DNA of 20,864 nucleotides from Clostridiales bacterium (GTDB taxonomy: Bacteria; Bacillota; Clostridia; Oscillospirales; CAG-272): positions 17,694 to 38,557 of the forward strand of contig DPGD01000023.1 of NCBI GenBank assembly GCA_003522145.1. The letters run 5' to 3'. Below, piece after piece: positions 13,133 to 20,817 of the stretch. The translations under genes and the position numbers were made by a program. The stretch's first letter is position 1, and each line of letters begins with the position of its first letter. The notes under the pieces were generated by a model. It had not been told where the DNA came from. It was given only the letters and a program-made list of their open reading frames with translations, and did not search any database.

Positions 13133-14242
13133 ATGAAAACATTAGCTGAAAACATTTCGTCTCTTCGCCGGGAGAAGCAGGTAACGCAAGAGGCGTTGGC
13201 GGCCTTTTGCAATGTCAGCACGGCGGCGGTATCCAAGTGGGAGACCGGAGCGTCCATGCCGGACATCACACTCCTGCCATTGATTGCAGAGTTTTTCTGC
13301 GTTTCCATCGATGCGTTGCTGGATTATGATGCAGTGGACAGCGAGACAGCGTTACTGCGTGCGGCGAACAATCCCTATATAATGAACGGCGATTTCCAGG
13401 CAGGAATTCCGCTGTACCTTGAAGCCGTACGCAAGTACGGAAATGACTATAGGTTAAATTACTACCTGGCGACACTGTACCAAAGCCGCACCTTCTCCCA
13501 AAAGGGACATCCCGATCGGGAGAATGCGATGCAGGCGATCCGCTACTTTGATCGTGCCATAACACTTAACCGGGGAGAGGACCCCGGCGTAGAGTGCCTG
13601 AAGAAGGATCAGGCGTTTATCTTCAGAGGACTGGGTGAATACGAGAAAGCGCTGGCATTGTTGGATGAGCGCCATGTGGTTGAGAGGACCGACTGTCTGA
13701 TTCATCTCGGCAGATACGCCGAGGCAAAGAATATACTGCAGGCACAGCTGTTCAATCAAGCATTCAATTTTGCCTATCTGACGGACCTTCTGGGCAAATG
13801 TATGAAGCATGAGGAGAAGCCGGATGAGAGCGCACGGAAGGCCTTTCTGCTGACCGAATTATGCGCACATTTCCGTGAAGGCTTCACCTCGTCTGACAGC
13901 CCTTGTTATTTTGACAATTTGGTATCGTCCGACTACCTGGATGTGGCGTGCTTCGCTATGGAATGCGGAAACATCGAAGAGATGTGGGCGGCTCTGAGGG
14001 TAGCGGCAGACCACGCCATTCGGTTTGATCGGAATCCGTCATTCCGTATCCAGGATATTCCGTTCATGGAAGGGCTGGAGGGCTTTTGCACCGCCAGCAG
14101 CAGTGCGCTTGCCTGCCGCCGCGTGCTGAATGCATTGTCCTCTGAATTTGCCGGTTTTGCAGAGGATGAGCGGTATCAATCGGTCAAGTCAGACTGCGAA
14201 GCAGCACAGCGTACCAAGCGCGAAGCCGGCATTTGGCAGTAA
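13133..14242 (+). CDS. XRE-family transcriptional regulator with TPR-like C-terminal domain
   Basis: The 369-aa product begins with a Cro/CI-type helix-turn-helix at about residues 6-62 (LRREKQVTQEALAAFCNVS, then TAAVSKWETGASMPDITLL and ALLDYD). The remaining ~300 residues are helical and TPR-like, with paired-helix repeats such as YLEAVRKYGNDYRLNYYLATLY, YFDRAITLNRG, and the pair LGEYEKALALLDE / LGRYAEAKNILQAQ. This architecture is common in Clostridia; some relatives bind peptides, but no partner peptide gene is seen here. The frame is open from 12968, yet the promoter at 13064-13092 lies inside that extension, so ATG 13133 is the start. Its Shine-Dalgarno is weak (AGAGAG). Likely a cytoplasmic regulator; the target is unknown. 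It is monocistronic, with a hairpin downstream. Confidence 0.87.
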   Translation: MKTLAENISSLRREKQVTQEALAAFCNVSTAAVSKWETGASMPDITLLPLIAEFFCVSIDALLDYDAVDSETALLRAANNPYIMNGDFQAGIPLYLEAVRKYGNDYRLNYYLATLYQSRTFSQKGHPDRENAMQAIRYFDRAITLNRGEDPGVECLKKDQAFIFRGLGEYEKALALLDERHVVERTDCLIHLGRYAEAKNILQAQLFNQAFNFAYLTDLLGKCMKHEEKPDESARKAFLLTELCAHFREGFTSSDSPCYFDNLVSSDYLDVACFAMECGNIEEMWAALRVAADHAIRFDRNPSFRIQDIPFMEGLEGFCTASSSALACRRVLNALSSEFAGFAEDERYQSVKSDCEAAQRTKREAGIWQ

Positions 14243-14289
14243 CCGCCGGTGACGGGGCATTTACCACCATGCTCCGCGCAGGCAGTGGA

Positions 14290-14322
14290 GGGGCTGTAAA
14301 AAATTCTCTTTTTTACAGCCCC
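14290..14322 (+). terminator. Terminator of the XRE/TPR gene, same family as the palindromic repeats
   Basis: GGGGCTGTAAAAAA, loop TTCTC, TTTTTTACAGCCCC: a perfect 14-bp stem. The arms match the hairpin at 8376-8410 and resemble 9854-9888. Confidence 0.85.
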
Positions 14323-14592
14323 GGAAAAGCTCTTGGAATCTCTGTTTTTCGTTTCTATCGTGCCTGCATCTTTTTCAGACACTCGTTATGCCAAGAGACA
14401 GCAAAAAAGATGCCGGTTGGTAGCGGAAACTCCGCTGCAAAAAGAAAACCTGCGGAGTACGAGGTGTTCACCGCAGGTGTGATATGGCGATACTTTTTCA
14501 CGAAAGGTAAACCTTTTCACGAAAGGTTGGTTTGGAATTCAGCGGTTACACTTTATAAAAACCGCCCCTGAAATGCCAAAGAAAATCAACGC
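14323..14592. other. Spacer with small hairpins and short direct repeats
   Basis: No gene is seen. It holds the hairpin GCGGAAACTCCGC (near 14423-14435) and CCTGCGG/CCGCAGG (about 14449-14477). Two exact copies of the 14-mer TTTTCACGAAAGGT lie at 14495-14508 and 14514-14527; a third is at 14639-14652. Confidence 0.45.
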
Positions 14593-14642
14593 AAAAAGTG
14601 CTGCCCGACAGTCGAATTTGACCGTTCAAAACAGCACTTTTT
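14593..14642. terminator. Bidirectional hairpin between spacer and tRNA-Gln
   Basis: AAAAAGTGCTG (14593-14603) pairs perfectly with CAGCACTTTTT (14632-14642) around a 28-nt loop. The T-run makes it terminator-like in both directions; which transcript it serves is not clear. Confidence 0.6.
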
Positions 14643-14702
14643 CACGAAAGGTGTGTAAAACCCTTGTATAATCAACACTTTTCTGTAACTGAAAATAAAA
14701 AG

Positions 14703-14739
14703 TAAGAACCCCGTGATTGTATTAACCACGAGGTTCTTA
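14703..14739 (-). terminator. Terminator of tRNA-Gln
   Basis: Minus strand: TAAGAACCTCGTG, 11-nt loop, CACGGGGTTCTTA, then CTTTTTATTTTC. The stem has one U-G pair and begins 3 bp beyond the encoded CCA. Confidence 0.88.
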
Positions 14740-14741
14740 TT

Positions 14742-14817
14742 TGGCTGGAGTGGCTGGATTCGAACCAGCGAGATGCAAGAGTCAAAGTCTTGTGCCTTAC
14801 CGCTTGGCGACACCCCA
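14742..14817 (-). tRNA. tRNA-Gln (TTG)
   Basis: Acceptor TGGGGTG pairs with CACTCCA, anticodon stem is CAAGA/TCTTG, and loop CTTTGAC gives anticodon TTG. T-loop GGTTCGAATCC, discriminator G and encoded CCA are present. Single-gene unit with its own promoter and terminator. Confidence 0.95.
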
Positions 14818-14831
14818 ATACCGACCGCCTC

Positions 14832-14860
14832 AGTGTATCACAAAATTGGGTGTCTGTCAA
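14832..14860 (-). promoter_or_regulatory. Sigma-A promoter of tRNA-Gln
   Basis: Minus strand: TTGACA (14860-14855), 17 bp, TACACT (14837-14832), about 14 bp before the tRNA. Confidence 0.88.
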
Positions 14861-14910
14861 TATTTTTTTGAGGACTTTTATTCCGGATACTTTCCCTGAG
14901 GGAAAGTCGG

Positions 14911-14939
14911 TTGACAAAAGAGGAATACAGTGCTATACT
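14911..14939 (+). promoter_or_regulatory. Sigma-A promoter of degV
   Basis: TTGACA (14911-14916), 17 bp, TATACT (14934-14939). The palindrome CTTTCCCTGAGGGAAAG (14890-14906) precedes it. A hairpin TTCCGGC-ATCT-GCCGGAA (15002-15019) lies in the ~110-nt leader. Confidence 0.9.
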
Positions 14940-15057
14940 GGCAGGGTGTATTGAAAGTTTGGAAACAGCATGGAGCAGGTTTCCGCCGCAGGAGCGGAAG
15001 CTTCCGGCATCTGCCGGAAACAAAAGAAAGCAGAGCAGAAAGAAAGGATGGAGCGTG

Positions 15058-15918
15058 ATGATTCGTATTTTTACTGACACGGCGGCCAATTTGCCCTCAG
15101 GGATACTCCAAAGCTATGGCATAGAGTTTGTGCCGCTGTCCTACAGCGTGAACGGCGAAAGCGCTGTGCAGACGGCGATGAAGGATTTTGACGGAAAGAC
15201 CTTTTACGGAGCCATGAGAAACGGCGCAGAGGTGCAGACCTCCATGGCCAATATGAACATTTTTTTAGACCCTTTCCGCAGAGCCTTAGAGCGGGGAGAG
15301 GATGTTCTCTATATCGGCATTTCCGGCGGGATCAGCGGTACTTCCCATGCGGCGTATCTGGCGGCGGAAGAGCTGAAGAAGCAGTATCCGGATCGGAAGA
15401 TTGTGACGATCAACTCCCTTGCCGCATCGCTCGGCGAGGGTTTACAGGTGATTGAAGCCGCCGAGCAGGCAGAAAAAGGTGCGTCCATAGAGGAAATAGC
15501 GGAAGACCTGACGGCAAGACTGCAGCAAATGTGCCAGTTCTTTACGGTGGACGACCTGAAGTATCTGCGCAAGGGCGGCAGAATCAGCGGAATGACCGCA
15601 ATGGTCGGGTCTCTTTTGCAGATCAAGCCCATTCTGAGGGGCGACGAGGAAGGGAAGATCGTGTCCTGCGGGAAGGCAAGAGGAAAGAAAGCGGCGTTGG
15701 TGAACCTGGCCCTCCGCTACGGTGAGTTGGCTTTGGACAAAAGCGCACCCATCGGCATTGCCCATGCGGATGACGAGGAAGGAACGGCCTTTCTCATAGA
15801 GGAACTGAAAAAGCAGGGCTTTTCCGGAAAATGCCTGACGGTTATGTACGAGCCTGTAACCGGCGCCCATGTGGGGCCGGGAACGGTTGCCCTCTTTTTC
15901 AGAGGAAAACACAAATAA
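15058..15918 (+). CDS. DegV family protein (fatty-acid-binding, FakB-like)
   Basis: The 286-aa product has the DegV fold. Characterised members (FakB) hold a fatty acid and present it to the kinase FakA for phosphorylation, feeding host or exogenous fatty acids into phospholipid synthesis. Seen: N-terminal IRIFTDTAANLP, an EVQTSMAN block in place of the usual TSQPS-like motif, YIGISGGISGT, VTINSLAASLGEG, DDLKYLRKGGRIS starting at residue 165, and C-terminal VTGAHVGPGTVALFF. The frame is open from 14911, but that codon lies in the promoter; the ATG at 15058 gives the family N-terminus and follows AAAGG and GGAG. No fakA neighbour is seen. No terminator separates it from the valS promoter 15 bp downstream, so its transcripts should run into the T-box leader. 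Confidence 0.9.
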   Translation: MIRIFTDTAANLPSGILQSYGIEFVPLSYSVNGESAVQTAMKDFDGKTFYGAMRNGAEVQTSMANMNIFLDPFRRALERGEDVLYIGISGGISGTSHAAYLAAEELKKQYPDRKIVTINSLAASLGEGLQVIEAAEQAEKGASIEEIAEDLTARLQQMCQFFTVDDLKYLRKGGRISGMTAMVGSLLQIKPILRGDEEGKIVSCGKARGKKAALVNLALRYGELALDKSAPIGIAHADDEEGTAFLIEELKKQGFSGKCLTVMYEPVTGAHVGPGTVALFFRGKHK

Positions 15919-15933
15919 AAGACAGAAAATCGG

Positions 15934-15962
15934 TTGACAAAAGACAAAAAAGGTGGTACAAT
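15934..15962 (+). promoter_or_regulatory. Sigma-A promoter of the T-box/valS unit
   Basis: TTGACA (15934-15939), 17 bp, TACAAT (15957-15962). It begins 15 bp after the degV stop and shares the 13-mer CGGTTGACAAAAG with the degV promoter. Confidence 0.9.
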
Positions 15963-15969
15963 CAAAGAA

Positions 15970-16203
15970 GCGAAGGGGAAGGAGTATCTGCAGGTCGGCA
16001 ACCCAAGAGAGGAACGGTTCGGTGGAAGGTTCTGTTGTCGGTGCAGAGAAGGTCGTCCACCGGATTTTTCGGGAAGAAGGGGCAGGTTTGCTTTGGTAGA
16101 ACCCGACGGGTCAGCCCGTTACAGCGTAAGAGTGCCCGCTTTGGCGGGAATACGGGTGGTACCGCGCCTCAGGCGTCCTGTTTTCGGATGTCTGAGGCTT
16201 TTT
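15970..16203 (+). promoter_or_regulatory. T-box leader of valS (tRNA-Val-sensing riboswitch)
   Basis: The conserved T-box core AATACGGGTGGTACCGCG is at 16149-16166. Next comes the terminator GCCTCAG...CTGAGGC with a T-run (16166-16203). Upstream, the stem I features are the S-turn strand AGTATCTGCA near 15983 and its partner TGCAGAGAAGGTC near 16040. The specifier loop thus presents GUC, a valine codon; GUC occurs twice in tandem there. Known mechanism: uncharged tRNA-Val pairs with the specifier and with the T-box bulge, which stabilises the antiterminator so that valS is read. The match between codon and downstream gene supports the call. Confidence 0.93.
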
Positions 16204-16234
16204 GTTTATTCCAATATTATTTCAGGAGAGATAT

Positions 16235-18874
16235 ATGAGAAAAGAACTGGGAAAAACCTACGATCCTTCGGAAATCGAGGATCGCTTATACGCCGATTGG
16301 ACGGAAAAAGGATATTTCACGCCGTCCAAGACCCCCAAGAAAGGCGCAAAGCCCTATACCATCGTGATTCCGCCTCCCAACATTACGGGACAGCTGCACA
16401 TGGGACACGCTTTGGACAATACCCTGCAGGATATTCTCATCCGTTACAAAAGGATGCAGGGCTATGACACGCTCTGGCTGCCGGGAACGGACCATGCTTC
16501 CATTGCCACCGAGGCCAAAATCGTGGAGGCCATGCGCAAAGAGGGCCTGACCAAGGAGGACTTGGGCAGAGAGAAATTTTTGGAGCGGGCATGGGACTGG
16601 AAGGAAAAATACGGCAATCGGATCGTGTCGCAGTTGAAGAAAATGGGCTCCTCCTGCGATTGGACCAGAGAGCGCTTCACCATGGACGAGGGCTGCTCCA
16701 GGGCGGTGAAAAAGGTCTTTGTACAGCTTTATGAAAAGGGCCTGATTTACAGAGGCGAGCGCATCATCAACTGGTGCCCCCACTGCAGGACCTCCATTTC
16801 CAACGCCGAAGTGAACTATGAGGAGCAGAAGAGCCATTTCTGGCACATCCGCTACCCGCTGGTGGGCAGAGGCGGCTATCTGGAGGTGGCCACCACAAGA
16901 CCCGAAACGCTTTTGGGCGATACCGCCATTGCGGTGAACCCGGAGGACGGGCGGTACAAGCATCTGATCGGAAAATATTGCGTCCTGCCTCTGGTGGGCA
17001 GACGGATTCCGATTGTGGGGGACGAGCACGCACAGTTGGATAAAGGAACCGGATGTGTGAAGATCACTCCTGCCCACGATCCCAACGACTTCGAGGTGGG
17101 CAAGCGTTGCCATCTGCCCATGGAGGTCTGCCTGACGCCGGACGCCAAAATTACCGAGAACTACCCGAAATACGCCGGCATGGATCGGTACGAGGCCAGA
17201 AAGGCGATTGTGAAGGACTTGGAAGAGGGCGGGTACCTGTGCGGAATCGAGGATCTGAGCCATGAGGTCGGCACCTGCTATCGGTGCGGCACCACCATTG
17301 AACCGATGATTTCCCTGCAGTGGTTTGTCCGGATGGAGCCCCTTGCCAAGCCGGCTGTGGCGGCTGTGAAGGAAGGAAAGGTCCGTTTTGTGCCGGAACG
17401 CTTCAGCAAAAACTATCTGCACTGGATGGAGAATACCCAGGATTGGTGCATTTCCAGACAGCTTTGGTGGGGCCACCGCATCCCGGCGTTCTATTGCGAC
17501 GATTGCGGGGAAGTGAAGGTGACGGCGGAATCCTCCTGCCTCTGCCCCAGGTGCGGGAAGGAGATGCGGCAGGATCCTGACACGCTGGACACCTGGTTCT
17601 CCTCCGCTCTCTGGCCCTTCTCCACTCTGGGTTGGCCTGAAAATACCGAGGATCTCAAGCGTTTTTATCCCACAAGCACCCTGGTCACCGGCTACGACAT
17701 CATTACCTTCTGGGTTTCCAGAATGATCTTTTCGGCATTGGAGTATACCGGCACCGTCCCCTTTGACACCGTGCTGATTCATGGACTGGTGAGAGACGCC
17801 CAGGGAAGAAAAATGTCAAAGTCTTTAGGGAACGGCATTGATCCTCTGGAAATCATCGGGACCTACGGGGCAGACGCTCTGCGCTTTGCCCTCGCCACCG
17901 GAAACAGTCCCGGAAATGATATGCGCTTCTCGGACGAGAAGATCGAAGCTGCCCGAAATTTCAACAACAAGTTGTGGAATGCCGCCCGTTTCGTGCTTAT
18001 GAATCTGGATATAGAACAGGTGACCGTTCCTTCCAAGGAAGAACTGGAAACCGAGGACAAATGGATTCTTTCCAGACTGAACGATCTGACCAAGGAGGTC
18101 TGCGAGAATTTAGACAGATTTGAATTGGGGGTGGCACTGGCCAAGCTCTACGACTTTGTCTGGAGCGAATTCTGCGATTGGTATATCGAGCTGTTGAAAC
18201 CCCGCTTTGCCGATAAAGGAAGCAGGAGCAACCTGGTCGCTCAGAATGTGATTGCCTATGTGCTTGGTCAGACTCTGAAGCTGTTGCATCCCTTCATGCC
18301 CTTTATCACCGAGGAGATCCGTTCGTCCCTGCCGCCCATTTCGGGGGACGAGGCCGAAAGCATCATGATTTCCGCTTATCCGTCCTATGATCCTGCCTTG
18401 TCTTTCCCGGAGGATGAGGAGCGGATGGAAAAGCTCATCGAGCTGATCCGGGCCATCCGGAACCGCCGCTCGGAAATGAATGTGCCGCCCTCTAAAAAGG
18501 CCAAGCTCTATGTGGTTTCCGACCGGAAGGATCTGTACGGCGAGAAAACCACCAAGTTCTTCCTGAAGCTGGCCTATGCTTCGGAAGTGGAGTATCCGGC
18601 TTCTCACAGCGATGAAGGCTCGGTGCAGATTGTGGCCGGGTCGGCAACTGCCTATATTCCCCTGGGCGAACTGGTGGACTTGGAAAAAGAAAAGGCCCGG
18701 TTGAAGGCCGAAGAGGAAAAAACGAGGGGCGAGATCAAGCGGCTTGAAGGAAAGCTTTCAAACGAAGGGTTCGTTTCCAAGGCGCCAGCCGCTGTTGTGG
18801 AGGGCGAGCGAGCCAAGCTTGAAAAATACAGGTTAACCTTAAGTCAGCTTGAAGAAGCGCTGTCCAAAATGTAA
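16235..18874 (+). CDS. valS: Valyl-tRNA synthetase
   Basis: The 879-aa class I synthetase charges tRNA-Val with valine in the cytoplasm and edits misactivated threonine. Seen: HIGH-type motif HMGH at 55-58, an inserted editing domain with GGYLEVATTRPETLLGDTA and GCVKITPAHDPND, and the DWCISRQLWWGHRIPAFYC stretch. Cys pairs of possible zinc ligands follow (CDDCGEVKV, LCPRCGKEM). KMSKS is at 526-530, then the anticodon-binding helical domain. The C-terminus is a coiled-coil arm from about residue 815 (VDLEKEKARLKAEEEKTRGE). The frame is open from 16202, but AGGAGA precedes the ATG at 16235, so that start is used. Full length for the family. Regulated by the T-box leader directly upstream, and followed by a terminator. 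Confidence 0.97.
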   Translation: MRKELGKTYDPSEIEDRLYADWTEKGYFTPSKTPKKGAKPYTIVIPPPNITGQLHMGHALDNTLQDILIRYKRMQGYDTLWLPGTDHASIATEAKIVEAMRKEGLTKEDLGREKFLERAWDWKEKYGNRIVSQLKKMGSSCDWTRERFTMDEGCSRAVKKVFVQLYEKGLIYRGERIINWCPHCRTSISNAEVNYEEQKSHFWHIRYPLVGRGGYLEVATTRPETLLGDTAIAVNPEDGRYKHLIGKYCVLPLVGRRIPIVGDEHAQLDKGTGCVKITPAHDPNDFEVGKRCHLPMEVCLTPDAKITENYPKYAGMDRYEARKAIVKDLEEGGYLCGIEDLSHEVGTCYRCGTTIEPMISLQWFVRMEPLAKPAVAAVKEGKVRFVPERFSKNYLHWMENTQDWCISRQLWWGHRIPAFYCDDCGEVKVTAESSCLCPRCGKEMRQDPDTLDTWFSSALWPFSTLGWPENTEDLKRFYPTSTLVTGYDIITFWVSRMIFSALEYTGTVPFDTVLIHGLVRDAQGRKMSKSLGNGIDPLEIIGTYGADALRFALATGNSPGNDMRFSDEKIEAARNFNNKLWNAARFVLMNLDIEQVTVPSKEELETEDKWILSRLNDLTKEVCENLDRFELGVALAKLYDFVWSEFCDWYIELLKPRFADKGSRSNLVAQNVIAYVLGQTLKLLHPFMPFITEEIRSSLPPISGDEAESIMISAYPSYDPALSFPEDEERMEKLIELIRAIRNRRSEMNVPPSKKAKLYVVSDRKDLYGEKTTKFFLKLAYASEVEYPASHSDEGSVQIVAGSATAYIPLGELVDLEKEKARLKAEEEKTRGEIKRLEGKLSNEGFVSKAPAAVVEGERAKLEKYRLTLSQLEEALSKM

Positions 18875-18886
18875 AAATGGAAAAAT

Positions 18887-18918
18887 AAAGGAGCAGACAA
18901 CCTGTTCCGACAGAATTT
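18887..18918 (+). promoter_or_regulatory. Possible sigma-H-like / Spo0A-controlled promoter of spoIIA
   Basis: AAAGGAGCA (18887-18895), 14 bp, ACAGAATTT (18910-18918) resembles the sigma-H pattern RNAGGAWWW...RNNGAATWW with mismatches in the -35 tail. TCCGACA at 18906-18912 is one base off a Spo0A box (TTCGACA). A start near 18925 would fall at the base of the valS terminator hairpin. An alternative sigma-A -35, TTGACG (18944-18949), lacks a good -10. Weak call. Confidence 0.35.
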
Positions 18919-18922
18919 TCAG

Positions 18923-18963
18923 AAAAAATGCGGTATCATCCGGTTGACGGTACCGCATTTTTT
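18923..18963 (+). terminator. Terminator of valS
   Basis: AAAAAATGCGGTA (18923-18935), 15-nt loop, TACCGCATTTTTT (18951-18963): a perfect 13-bp stem with terminal T-run, 48 bp after the valS stop. Confidence 0.9.
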
Positions 18964-19003
18964 TATTTTTTAAAGTGATTTACTGAAGGAGAGAGAAAGC
19001 AAT

Positions 19004-19339
19004 ATGGAAAGTGCAAAGGTTTACAGCGAATATTGCAACGGAATTCTGTTTTTTCGTCTTTGCGGGGAGGTCGATCACCATTCTGCCCCCACTGTGCGGG
19101 AACAGATGGACCGGGACATCTATTTTTTCAGACCGAAAACGGTGATTCTGTCCCTTGGAGGAATTGAATTCATGGACAGCTCCGGCCTGGGATTGATTTT
19201 AGGCCGTTATACGAAAATACGGGATCTGCAGGGGAGCATGAAGATCGAAGACCCCAGCAAGGAGATCGAAAAGATCCTGACTTTGGCCGGGGTGGACCGG
19301 CTGATTCCCATTGTGAAAACCGGAAAAGTGGGCAATTGA
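19004..19339 (+). CDS. spoIIAA: Anti-sigma-F factor antagonist SpoIIAA
   Basis: The 111-aa STAS-domain protein frees sigma-F in the forespore by binding SpoIIAB when unphosphorylated. Seen: RLCGEVDHHSA near 18-28, matching the classic GELDHHTA strand, and FMDSSGLGLILGRY at 56-69, with S59 as the expected phosphorylation site (S58 in Bacillus subtilis). GAAGGAG lies before the ATG. It is first of the spoIIAA-spoIIAB-sigF operon, 26 nt before spoIIAB. Length is normal. Confidence 0.96.
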   Translation: MESAKVYSEYCNGILFFRLCGEVDHHSAPTVREQMDRDIYFFRPKTVILSLGGIEFMDSSGLGLILGRYTKIRDLQGSMKIEDPSKEIEKILTLAGVDRLIPIVKTGKVGN

Positions 19340-19365
19340 ACAAAAGAGAAAGAGAGGAATGAAAA

Positions 19366-19797
19366 ATGATACGAGCAGAGAATCAGTTTGAATTGACCTT
19401 TCCGGCAAAATCCGAAAATGAGGGTTTTGCCCGTCAGTGCGTGGCGATGTTTCTCAGCCGTCTGGATCCGACGGTAGGGGAATTGGCCGATCTGCGCACG
19501 GCGGTGTCCGAGGCGGTAACCAACTGCGTGGTGCACGCTTACAAAGGTATGGAGGAGGGAAAGGTCTACATAAATGTGCGGATATTTGAAAACCGGCGGG
19601 TGGTCATCCGGATCAAGGACACCGGGTGCGGAATGGCGGATCCGGAAAAGTGCAAAACCCCTCTGTATTCCACCGATCAAAGCGGGGAACGGGGCGGTAT
19701 GGGCTTTACGATCATGGAGAGCTTTACCGACAAAATGAAGGTGAAAACGGCGGTAGGGAAGGGCACTATGGTTCAATTGGAAAAGAAACTGTCATAA
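19366..19797 (+). CDS. spoIIAB: Anti-sigma-F factor SpoIIAB (serine kinase)
   Basis: The 143-aa GHKL-fold protein binds and silences sigma-F before septation completes, and phosphorylates SpoIIAA on serine. Seen: the N box with E49 and N53 (AVSEAVTNCVVHAY), the G1 box DTGCGM at 85-90, and the lid and G2 region GERGGMGFTIM at 107-117. The ATG at 19366 follows GAGAGGAATGAAAA. It lies 10 nt upstream of sigF, in the universal order spoIIAA-spoIIAB-sigF. All key ATP-binding residues are present, so it should be active. Confidence 0.96.
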   Translation: MIRAENQFELTFPAKSENEGFARQCVAMFLSRLDPTVGELADLRTAVSEAVTNCVVHAYKGMEEGKVYINVRIFENRRVVIRIKDTGCGMADPEKCKTPLYSTDQSGERGGMGFTIMESFTDKMKVKTAVGKGTMVQLEKKLS

Positions 19798-19807
19798 GGG
19801 GGCCGTC

Positions 19808-20524
19808 ATGTCGGATGTTCAACGGAATCTTCTGCTTCTCGAAAATGTACAGAAGGGCGAAGAAGGCGCTTTGGAGGAGCTGATGCAGGAAAACATAGGT
19901 CTGGTCAAAAGCATCGCCCTGCGGTATAAGGGCAGAGGAACCGACTATGAGGATCTGGTGCAGATCGGTTGCATCGGGATGATCAAAGCGGCAAGGAGTT
20001 TTGATTTTACCTATAAAACGACCTTTTCCACCTACGCCGTTCCTTTGATTGCAGGGGAAATCCGCCGATACTTACGGGATGACGGGCCCATAAAGGTTTC
20101 CAGAACCCTCCGTAAGCTGGGGGCGGAAGCCATGCGGGAACAGGAACGGATCCGGAAGGAGGAAGGGCGGGAGCCGAGAATTTCCGAACTGGCCAAATGC
20201 TGTGCCGTGGGGGAAGAGGAACTGGTTCAGGCCTTGGAGGCGGTGTACCCGGTGCATTCGCTGTACGAGGCCGCCGGAAAAGGAGAGGACGGAAGGCTCT
20301 TGGATCTTCTGCCGGAGGAGGACGAACAGTTGGAGAAGATCACCGATCGGCTGGCTCTGCGGCAGGCCGTGAGCGAATTGGGAGAGCTGCAGAGACAGAT
20401 CGTGTATTTGCGCTACGACAAAGAGCTTTCCCAGGAGCAGACCGGGCGGATTTTGGGCATTTCGCAGGTCAAGGTCTCCCGAGAAGAGAAAAAAATCATA
20501 GAGGAATTGCGAAAAAAGCTCTGA
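19808..20524 (+). CDS. sigF: RNA polymerase sigma-F factor (forespore-specific)
   Basis: The 238-aa sigma-70-type factor directs early forespore transcription during sporulation. Seen: region 2 with ENIGLVKSIALRYKGRG, YEDLVQIGCIGMIKAARSFD and FSTYAVPLIAGEIRRYLRDD, followed by PIKVSRTLRK; a region 3 segment; and region 4 with LGELQRQIVYLRYDKELS, QEQTGRILGISQVKVSREEK. The context after spoIIAA and spoIIAB distinguishes it from the closely related sigma-G. Start ATG 19808 follows AAGGGGGCC. A hairpin with a T-run follows at 20640. The symbol spoIIAC is a synonym. Confidence 0.96.
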   Translation: MSDVQRNLLLLENVQKGEEGALEELMQENIGLVKSIALRYKGRGTDYEDLVQIGCIGMIKAARSFDFTYKTTFSTYAVPLIAGEIRRYLRDDGPIKVSRTLRKLGAEAMREQERIRKEEGREPRISELAKCCAVGEEELVQALEAVYPVHSLYEAAGKGEDGRLLDLLPEEDEQLEKITDRLALRQAVSELGELQRQIVYLRYDKELSQEQTGRILGISQVKVSREEKKIIEELRKKL

Positions 20525-20639
20525 AAACAGACTCCGATCCCGGAATATCCCTCCGGGCGGACGGCGGATCGAGCAAAAACTCTGCGTGCAGCGGAAGAAA
20601 GAGAGGCCCGACTAAAATTCTCGGACCGGATCGGAATTC

Positions 20640-20670
20640 CGGAAAATTTCGTAGAGATTTTTCCGCTTTT
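20640..20670 (+). terminator. Probable terminator of the spoIIA operon
   Basis: CGGAAAA (20640-20646), 12-nt loop, TTTTCCG (20659-20665), then CTTTTTC. The stem is short (7 bp, extendable by A-U pairs), so confidence is moderate. The rest of 20525-20776 shows no gene. Confidence 0.6.
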
Positions 20671-20776
20671 TCGGTTTTGTCCGTTCGGCTGAAGCAGGTG
20701 CCGGGTGCGGTTTTGAACATGGCAGAAACCGCTTTTAATTCACAAAATTTTAACATTTCATTTTCGGCCAAACACC

Positions 20777-20805
20777 TTGCAAGACCGTTTGTTTTGTGTT
20801 ATAAT
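20777..20805 (+). promoter_or_regulatory. Sigma-A promoter of tRNA-Ser
   Basis: TTGCAA (20777-20782), 17 bp, TATAAT (20800-20805), 12 bp before the tRNA start. Confidence 0.88.
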
Positions 20806-20817
20806 CAACCACACTAC

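Noticed and set aside
14243..14592. Small peptide gene as partner for the XRE/TPR regulator
   Set aside because: The only frame there runs through the terminator at 14290-14322 and has no ribosome binding site or signal peptide.
14495..14652. CRISPR-like array
   Set aside because: Only three 14-bp copies with irregular gaps and no cas genes.
16286..17782. 498-codon minus-strand frame inside valS
   Set aside because: It is antisense to a full-length, motif-complete valS and has no start signal; it is a codon-bias shadow.
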